NCBI GenBank assembly: GCA_025359585.1
Contig: JANYFX010000437.1
Coordinates: 1 to 5,587, forward strand
Length of the DNA stretch: 5,587 nucleotides
Reading direction: 5' to 3'
DNA from: Rhizobacter sp.
GTDB taxonomy: Bacteria > Pseudomonadota > Gammaproteobacteria > Burkholderiales > Burkholderiaceae_C
A program made the translations under genes and the position numbers. A model generated the notes under the pieces. It ran no database searches. It was not told where the DNA came from and worked only from the letters and a program-made list of their open reading frames with translations. Each line of letters opens with the position of its first letter. Within the stretch, counting starts at the first letter, position 1. This document shows positions 1 to 4,241 of the stretch, in pieces.

Positions 1-845
1 TGCTCGGGCCGCAGGCCGAGGATCAACTCGCCCGAGCGCGGCGCCGCGCTCGGCAAAGGCAGGGTCTGGCCATCGACGATGAAACGGGAGCCGTCGGCCT
101 GGCCCTTGATCAGGTTCATCGGCGGCGAGCCGATGAAGCCGGCGACGAAGGTCGTGGCGGGGCGGTGATACACCTCGTCGGGCGTGCCGATCTGCTCCAT
201 GCGGCCGGCGTTCATCACGATCATGCGCTGCGCCAGTGTCATCGCCTCGACCTGGTCGTGCGTGACGAAGAGCGACGTCACGCCGAGCTCGGCGTGCAGC
301 TTCTGGATCTCGAGCCGCGTCTGCGCACGCAGCTTGGCGTCGAGGTTGGAGAGCGGCTCGTCGAACAAGAACACCTGCGGCTGGCGCACGATCGCGCGCC
401 CCATCGCGACGCGCTGGCGCTGCCCGCCCGAGAGCTCGCGCGGCTTGCGTTGCAGGAAGGGGCCGAGCTCGAGAATCTTCGCGGCCTTGTCGACGCGTGT
501 CTTGATTTCCGCCAGTGGAACCTTGGCGATCTTCAGGCCGTAGGCCATGTTGTCGAACACCGTCATGTGCGGGTAGAGCGCGTAGTTCTGGAACACCATC
601 GCGATGTCGCGGTCGCTCGGCTCGGTGTCGTTGACGACCCGCCCGCCGATCGCGATCTCGCCTTCGGAGACTTCTTCGAGCCCGGCGACCATGCGCAGCA
701 GCGTGCTCTTGCCGCAGCCCGACGGGCCGACGATGACGATGAATTCGTGGTCGGCGATCTCGGCACTGACGCCATGAATCACCTGGTTCGCCTTCGGCCC
801 GGTGCCGTAGCGCTTGACGACGTTTCTGAGAGAGATGGATGCCAT
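1..845 (-). CDS. ugpC: UgpC, ATPase subunit of the sn-glycerol-3-phosphate ABC importer (3' end outside window)
   Basis: This is the cytoplasmic ATPase that powers uptake of glycerol-3-phosphate and glycerophosphodiesters by docking on UgpA and UgpE. It starts MASISLRNVVKRYG and gives 281 residues before the left edge; the family is about 356 long, so roughly 75 residues are missing. All ABC motifs are present: Walker A GPSGCGKST at 40-48, Q-loop Gln86 in MVFQNYALYPHM, signature LSGGQ at 138-142, Walker B VFLFDEP at 158-164 with Glu163, D-loop SNLD at 166-169 and switch His196 in FVTHDQ. FVAGFIGSPPMN at 233-244 leads into the C-terminal TOBE-like regulatory domain typical of the MalK/UgpC group, which breaks off after GLRPE. 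The start lies 27 bases after the ugpE stop, with only a weak purine stretch (AAAAGA) as ribosome binding site. The ATPase alone cannot be told from other MalK-type ATPases; its operon fixes the assignment. Confidence 0.95.
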   Translation of the reverse strand, partial: MASISLRNVVKRYGTGPKANQVIHGVSAEIADHEFIVIVGPSGCGKSTLLRMVAGLEEVSEGEIAIGGRVVNDTEPSDRDIAMVFQNYALYPHMTVFDNMAYGLKIAKVPLAEIKTRVDKAAKILELGPFLQRKPRELSGGQRQRVAMGRAIVRQPQVFLFDEPLSNLDAKLRAQTRLEIQKLHAELGVTSLFVTHDQVEAMTLAQRMIVMNAGRMEQIGTPDEVYHRPATTFVAGFIGSPPMNLIKGQADGSRFIVDGQTLPLPSAAPRSGELILGLRPE

Positions 846-872
846 GTGCGTGTCTTTTCGGTTTCTCGATGC

Positions 873-1724
873 CTATTTCTCGGTATCCACCAGGCCCTTG
901 ACGAACCAGCGCTGCATGAGGATCACGACGATCGCCGGCGGCAGCATCGCCATGATCGCGGTGGCCATGACGATGTTCCACTCGTTGCCCGAATCGCCGC
1001 CGGCGATCATGCGTTTGATGCCCACGACGACCGGGTACATGTCTTCGCTCGTCGTGGCGAGCAGCGGCCACAGGTACTGGTTCCAGCCGTAGATGAACTG
1101 GATCACGAACAGCGCCGCGATCGAGGTTTTCGAGAGCGGCAGCAGGATGTCCCAGAAGAAGCGCATCGGCCCGGCGCCGTCGATGCGCGCGGCCTCGACC
1201 AGCTCTTCGGGCACGGTCAGGAAGAACTGGCGGAACAGGAAGGTGGCCGTGGCCGACGCGATCAGCGGGATCGTGAGGCCGGTGTAGCTGTTGAGCAGGC
1301 CGAGGTCGGAGACGACCTTGTAGGTCGGCAGGATGCGCACCTCGACCGGCAGCATCAGCGTGACGAAGATGGCCCAGAAAAAGAAGTTGCGAAACGGGAA
1401 GCGGAAGTACACCAGCGCGAACGCCGACAGCAAGGACACCGCGATCTTGCCGAACGCGATGACGAGCGCGGTGACCAGGCTCACCCACATCATGCGGCCG
1501 ACCGGCGCGTTCGAGCCGGCACCGCCGCCGTGGCCGCTCAAGGCCGCGACGTAGTTGTCCCAGAAGTGGCTGCCCGGCAGCATCGGCATCGGTGCCTGCA
1601 CGATCTCTTGCGCGGTGTGGGTCGAGGCCACGAACGCCAGGTAGAGCGGGAACGCGACGATCAGCATGCCGAGAATCATCACGGCGTGGGCCATCATCCC
1701 CCAGGTAGAGCGGCGCTCGACCAT
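873..1724 (-). CDS. ugpE: UgpE, inner-membrane permease subunit of the glycerol-3-phosphate ABC importer
   Basis: One of the two permeases that form the membrane channel of the G3P importer. The 283-residue protein (E. coli UgpE is about 281) starts MVERRSTWGMMAHAV and ends GLVDTEK. About six hydrophobic segments are visible, near residues 11-33, 78-105, 114-135, 148-170, 202-222 and 250-275. The cytoplasmic EAA loop, which contacts the ATPase, is at about 173-197, with EAARIDGAG at 177-185 and conserved Gly183. A glycine-rich periplasmic stretch (GHGGGAG, 64-70) precedes the second helix. The frame stays open far upstream, but that part overlaps ugpA in another frame and has no homology. The ATG shares one base with the ugpA TGA stop (TGATG), so translation is probably coupled. 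Any loss of ugpA translation could therefore lower UgpE as well. Confidence 0.95.
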   Translation of the reverse strand: MVERRSTWGMMAHAVMILGMLIVAFPLYLAFVASTHTAQEIVQAPMPMLPGSHFWDNYVAALSGHGGGAGSNAPVGRMMWVSLVTALVIAFGKIAVSLLSAFALVYFRFPFRNFFFWAIFVTLMLPVEVRILPTYKVVSDLGLLNSYTGLTIPLIASATATFLFRQFFLTVPEELVEAARIDGAGPMRFFWDILLPLSKTSIAALFVIQFIYGWNQYLWPLLATTSEDMYPVVVGIKRMIAGGDSGNEWNIVMATAIMAMLPPAIVVILMQRWFVKGLVDTEK

Positions 1725-2491
1725 CAGTAGTTCACTTTCTTTTCGACGTAGCGGAATTGCAGGACAGTCAATGCGATGACGATCAGCATCAGCACCACCG
1801 ACTGCGCTGCCGAGCTGCCGATGTCGCCGCCCTTCACGCCGTCCTGGTAGACCTTGTAGACCATGATCACGGTGTCGCGGCCCGGGCCGCCCTGGGTGGT
1901 GGCATCGATGATCGCGAAGGTGTCGAAGAACGCGTAGACCATGTTGATCACGAGCAGGAAGAAGGTGGTCGGCGTCAGCAGCGGGAACTGGATCGTCCAG
2001 AAGCGCCGCCATGGCCGTGCGCCGTCGATCGCCGCCGCTTCGATCACCGATTTGGGGATCGACTGCAGGCCCGCGACGAAGAACAGGAAGTTGTACGAGA
2101 TCTGCTTCCACACCGCCGCGGCGACGACCAGCGACATCGCGTGGGTCGAGTTCAGCAGGTGGTTCCACTCGAAGCCGAAGAACTTGCTCAAGCCGTAGGC
2201 GACCACGCCGATCGACGGCGAGAACATGAACACCCACAGCACACCGGCCACGGCCGGTGCCACCGCATACGGCACGATCAGCATCGTGCGGTAGGCCAGC
2301 GCGCCGCGCACGACGCGGTCGGCGAAGACCGCCAGCATCAGCGACAGTGCGATGCCGAGCACCGCCACCAGCACCGAGAAGATCGCCGTGGTCTTGAACG
2401 ATTCGAGGTAGGCCGAATCGCCGAAGAGTGTCTTGAAGTTGTCGAGCCCGGCCCATTCGGTGGACAGGCCGAAGCTGTCCTGCAGCTGCAT
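1724..2491 (-). CDS. ugpA: UgpA downstream open frame (residues 40-294), the part that could still be translated by reinitiation
   Basis: This is the longest uninterrupted reading frame left in ugpA: 255 residues starting MQLQDSFGLSTEW, the same protein as the interrupted entry minus its first 39 residues. It lacks the N-terminal tail and first transmembrane helix but keeps five hydrophobic segments, the periplasmic loop, the EAA ATPase-contact loop (EAAAIDGA at 151-158) and the normal C-terminus. Its ATG lies only two codons after the amber stop (TAG CAG TCG ATG), close enough for a terminating ribosome to restart. The upstream sequence holds only a poor ribosome binding site (AGGCGG about 11 bases before the ATG). 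An automatic gene caller would probably report this short form. Whether a UgpA without helix 1 inserts and works is unknown; losing one helix would be expected to disturb membrane topology. Confidence 0.5.
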   Translation of the reverse strand: MQLQDSFGLSTEWAGLDNFKTLFGDSAYLESFKTTAIFSVLVAVLGIALSLMLAVFADRVVRGALAYRTMLIVPYAVAPAVAGVLWVFMFSPSIGVVAYGLSKFFGFEWNHLLNSTHAMSLVVAAAVWKQISYNFLFFVAGLQSIPKSVIEAAAIDGARPWRRFWTIQFPLLTPTTFFLLVINMVYAFFDTFAIIDATTQGGPGRDTVIMVYKVYQDGVKGGDIGSSAAQSVVLMLIVIALTVLQFRYVEKKVNY

Positions 2492-2497
2492 CGACTG

Positions 2498-2500
2498 CTA
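2498..2500 (-). other. In-frame amber (TAG) codon 37 of ugpA
   Basis: On the plus strand this reads cta, giving TAG on the coding strand, in frame between the conserved WPAAQAV and QSMQLQD segments of UgpA. One base change restores a sense codon: TGG (Trp) if base 2499 were c, or TAC (Tyr) if base 2498 were g. There is no insertion or deletion around it, since the reading frame is the same before and after. Confidence 0.9.
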
Positions 2501-2628
2501 CACCGCCTGCGCCGCCGGCCAGAAGAAGAACACCGCGATGATGAGCACCTGCGGCGTGAGCAGGGCCCAGGGCAACCAGGCCGAGGTGAAACGAACGCGC
2601 TTTTCCATGGGGCAGGGGTTCAGTGAAC

Positions 2629-2665
2629 GAACGCCACCGCGCGGCTCATCGGCGCGGTGGTGTTC
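2629..2665 (-). promoter_or_regulatory. Long stem-loop in the ugpB-ugpA intercistronic gap
   Basis: Two 14-base arms, 2629-2642 and 2652-2665, are complementary with a single mismatch (bases 2633/2661; A opposite C in the ugp transcript). The inner nine pairs (ccaccgcgc with gcgcggtgg) are perfect, and the loop is 9 bases. No U-tract follows in the ugp direction, so it is unlikely to be an efficient intrinsic terminator. Its place after the binding-protein gene and before the permease genes resembles the mRNA-stabilising or attenuating hairpins that let importers make far more binding protein than permease. That role is an inference. Confidence 0.55.
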
Positions 2666-2694
2666 ATCGGCACGCGGGCAGAGGCCCGGTCAGG

Positions 2695-4017
2695 TCAGAG
2701 CGCGGCGGCCTTGCTGGCCTTCTCGAAGCGCTCGAGCTGCTCGTTGCCACGTTTCATCGCGGTTTCCAGCGCGTCCTTGGGCTCTTTCTTGCCCGACCAG
2801 ATCGCTTCGAGCTCTTCGTCGAGGATGGTGCGGATCTGCACGAAGTTGCCGAGGCGAATGCCGCGCGACTTCTCGGTCGTCTTGCGGATCATCTGCGTCA
2901 CGGCCACGTCGGTGCCCGGCTTTTCCTTGTAGAAGCCCGACTTTTCGGTCAGCTGGTAAGACGCCATCGTGATCGGCAGGTAGCCGGTGCGCTTGTGGCT
3001 GGCCGATTGCACTTCGGGGTTCGACAGGTACTTGAAGAACTCGGCCACGCCCTTGTACTCGGCCGGTTTCTTGCCCGCCATCACCCACAGGCTGGCACCG
3101 CCGATGGCGGTGTTCTGCGGTGCACCGGCCACGTCGGGGTAGTACGGCAGGGCCGAGAGGCCGTAGGCGAACTTCGCGCCCTTGGCAACGTCGGCATACG
3201 AACCCGACGAGCCGGTGAACATCGCGCACTCGCCTGACACGAACGACGGCACCGCGACGCTCGCGCGGCCCTTGTAGACGAACAGGCCTTGCTTGGACAT
3301 GTTGGCCAGGTTCTCGAAGTGGCGCAGGTGCAGCGGCGAGTTGAAAGCCAAACGCGCGCTCGGGCCGCCGAAGCCGTTGTTCTGGGTCGCGAACAGCGTG
3401 TTGTGCCAGAGCGAGAAGCTCTCGAGGTGAACCCAGCTCATCCAGCTCGTGGTGTACGGGCACTTGCTGCCGCTGGCCTTGAGCTTGGCCGCGGCCAGCG
3501 TCACTTCGGGCCAGGTGGTCGGGGCCTTGTTGGGGTCGAGGCCGGCGGCCTTGAAGGCGTCCTTGTTGTAATAAAAGATCGTCGTCGAGCTGTTGAACGG
3601 GAACGACATCATCTCGCCGTTCGGCGCGGTGTAGTAGGCCGCCACCGCAGGCACGTAACCCTTCGGATCGAAGGCCACGCCGCTTTGTTTCATCACTTCG
3701 CCGACCGGCTTGACCGCGCCCTTGGCGGCCATCATCGTCGCTGTGCCGACCTCGAACACCTGCAGGATGGAAGGCGCATTGCCGGCGCGGAACGCGGCCA
3801 TCGCGGCCACCATCGACTCGTCGTAGTTTCCCTTGTAGGTGGGGACGATTCTGTAGTCCTTCTGGCTCGCGTTGAAGTCCTTGGCGAGGTCGTTGACCCA
3901 TTCGTTGAGGCCGCCGGTCATCGAGTGCCACCACTGGACTTCCATTTGCGCCTGCGCCGGGCCCGACAAGGCCAGTGCGATCAGGCCGGATGCGAGCGAG
4001 AGGGATTTGATTTTCAT
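2695..4017 (-). CDS. ugpB: UgpB, periplasmic sn-glycerol-3-phosphate-binding protein of the ABC importer
   Basis: This is the secreted high-affinity receptor that captures glycerol-3-phosphate (and in the family also glycerophosphodiesters) and delivers it to UgpA/UgpE. It has 440 residues, against 438 in E. coli. A signal peptide is clear: basic MKIK, a hydrophobic core to about residue 18, and a signal peptidase I site at AQA|Q (23/24). Family segments occur in order: WWHSMTGG (29-36), VPTYKGNY (58-65), QVFEVGTATMM (86-96), FNSSTTIFYYNKDAF (141-155), the tryptophan-rich SWMSW (191-195), GGASLWVM (306-313), GYLPIT (345-350) and RLGNFVQIR (388-396). Several of these match ligand-contact regions of E. 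coli UgpB as I recall them. The start is supported by the signal peptide and by GGAG five bases upstream (4023-4026). As first gene of the operon it lies beside the presumed Pho-controlled promoter. Confidence 0.96.
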   Translation of the reverse strand: MKIKSLSLASGLIALALSGPAQAQMEVQWWHSMTGGLNEWVNDLAKDFNASQKDYRIVPTYKGNYDESMVAAMAAFRAGNAPSILQVFEVGTATMMAAKGAVKPVGEVMKQSGVAFDPKGYVPAVAAYYTAPNGEMMSFPFNSSTTIFYYNKDAFKAAGLDPNKAPTTWPEVTLAAAKLKASGSKCPYTTSWMSWVHLESFSLWHNTLFATQNNGFGGPSARLAFNSPLHLRHFENLANMSKQGLFVYKGRASVAVPSFVSGECAMFTGSSGSYADVAKGAKFAYGLSALPYYPDVAGAPQNTAIGGASLWVMAGKKPAEYKGVAEFFKYLSNPEVQSASHKRTGYLPITMASYQLTEKSGFYKEKPGTDVAVTQMIRKTTEKSRGIRLGNFVQIRTILDEELEAIWSGKKEPKDALETAMKRGNEQLERFEKASKAAAL

Positions 4018-4022
4018 GACGA

Positions 4023-4026
4023 CTCC
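4023..4026 (-). promoter_or_regulatory. Ribosome binding site of ugpB
   Basis: The coding strand reads ACGGAGTCGTC before the ATG, so GGAG lies five bases from the start codon. It is the strongest Shine-Dalgarno sequence in the operon, in contrast to ugpA, ugpE and ugpC, which have weak or no sites. This fits high synthesis of the binding protein. Confidence 0.75.
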
Positions 4027-4038
4027 GTGGGAAAAGAG

Positions 4039-4057
4039 GGCTGGTTTGTGACCAACC
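4039..4057 (-). promoter_or_regulatory. Hairpin in the ugpB leader
   Basis: On the ugp strand GGTTGGT (4057-4051) can pair with ACCAGCC (4045-4039) around a 5-base loop CACAA. All seven positions pair, one as G-U. It lies between the Pho-box-like sequence and the ribosome binding site. It may be a leader structure or an operator; it is short enough to be chance. Confidence 0.35.
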
Positions 4058-4066
4058 CGGCAGTCT

Positions 4067-4084
4067 GCGTTTGTTTTATGACAG
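4067..4084 (-). promoter_or_regulatory. Candidate PhoB-binding site (partial Pho box) upstream of ugpB
   Basis: The coding strand reads CTGTCATAAAACAAACGC. The first seven bases are a perfect Pho-box half-site (CTGTCAT), followed by the expected A/T-rich spacer. The second repeat, 11 bases on, is poor (CAAACGC). It faces ugpB and ends 49 bases before its start codon. In E. coli the ugp operon belongs to the PhoB phosphate-starvation regulon, which makes the site plausible here. With only one good half-site the assignment remains tentative. Confidence 0.5.
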
Positions 4085-4132
4085 CCGCGTTTATCGCCGC
4101 GAAGCCTTCAGGCGGCAATCGGGACAAGCCTC

Positions 4133-4162
4133 AGGGTCGGCACCGGCCCCGCGCCCGACCCT
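4133..4162. repeat. Perfect 8-base inverted repeat in the divergent promoter region
   Basis: AGGGTCGG (4133-4140) and CCGACCCT (4155-4162) are exact reverse complements separated by 14 bases. The repeat sits near the middle of the intergenic region, upstream of both genes. It could be an operator for a dimeric regulator or a hairpin. It lacks a T-tract of useful length on either side, so a terminator is unlikely. Confidence 0.45.
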
Positions 4163-4213
4163 TTGCTGCGGTGCCACATGCCCTGCGGTACGATTGCTCT
4201 CCAAGTGCCACCA

Positions 4214-4235
4214 CGGGGGCTGCCACGCGCCCCCG
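4214..4235 (+). promoter_or_regulatory. GC-only hairpin immediately before the DUF3683 gene start
   Basis: CGGGGGC (4214-4220) pairs perfectly with GCCCCCG (4229-4235) across an 8-base loop. It ends six bases before the ATG at 4242, where a Shine-Dalgarno sequence would be expected and none is seen (CCGGACCCC). In the mRNA it would occupy the ribosome landing zone and could lower or control translation. Confidence 0.4.
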
Positions 4236-4241
4236 GACCCC

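Larger units (their letters stand above)
1724..2608 (-). pseudogene. ugpA: UgpA, inner-membrane permease subunit of the glycerol-3-phosphate importer, interrupted by an in-frame amber codon
   Basis: This is the first permease of the importer, partner of UgpE. From the ATG at 2606-2608 the frame reads MEKRVRFTSAWLPWALL, then a first transmembrane helix ending FFFWPAAQAV, then TAG at codon 37 (2498-2500). It continues QSMQLQDSFGLSTEWAGLDN without loss of homology to the end EKKVNY. Ignoring the stop, the product is 294 residues, matching the roughly 295 of E. coli UgpA, and both flanks align with it as I recall it (FFIWPAGEALWYSLQS). There Trp stands at the stop position, so TGG to TAG is the simplest change; Tyr TAC to TAG is also possible. 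The EAA loop (EAAAIDGARPWRRF, from about residue 190, conserved Gly196) and remaining helices are intact. No Shine-Dalgarno sequence precedes the ATG (CCCCTGCCCC). The stop may be a genuine nonsense mutation or a sequence error; the frame shows no other damage. Confidence 0.85.
4018..4241. promoter_or_regulatory. Divergent intergenic control region between ugpB and the DUF3683 flavoprotein gene
   Basis: These 224 non-coding bases must carry promoters for both diverging genes. The ugp side has a good Shine-Dalgarno (GGAG, 4023-4026), a leader hairpin and a Pho-box-like sequence. The middle has an 8-base inverted repeat. The right side has a GC hairpin just before the plus-strand start, and TGCCAC occurs three times (4172, 4206, 4221). 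For the plus-strand gene the only -10-like hexamer I see is TACGAT at 4189-4194, without a convincing -35, so its promoter is not assigned. No convincing -10 is visible for ugpB either. Confidence 0.7.

Noticed and set aside
165..1730. A 521-codon plus-strand open frame opposite ugpC and ugpE
   Set aside because: Its translation is rich in Arg, His and Asp with no recognisable domain, and it lies exactly antisense to two clearly homologous genes. It is an artefact of strong GC bias at third codon positions.
1725..2456. Upstream extension of the ugpE frame giving a 527-residue protein
   Set aside because: The added part overlaps ugpA in another frame and looks like low-complexity Arg/Ala/Gly sequence. 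UgpE homology begins at the ATG at 1724, in the usual overlap with the ugpA stop.
2489..2500. Programmed readthrough of the ugpA amber codon (TAG CAG TCG resembles the CARYYA context)
   Set aside because: That context is known from eukaryotic viruses and matches only five of six positions. Nothing in the sequence suggests recoding in this bacterium, and a mutation or base-call error is simpler.
2629..2665. Intrinsic terminator after ugpB
   Set aside because: The stem is strong, but no run of U follows it on the ugp strand, and the downstream genes need transcription from the ugpB side.
2690..3934. A 414-codon minus-strand frame inside ugpB
   Set aside because: It is an out-of-frame Arg/Gln-rich shadow; the UgpB frame at 2695-4017 has the signal peptide and full-length homology.
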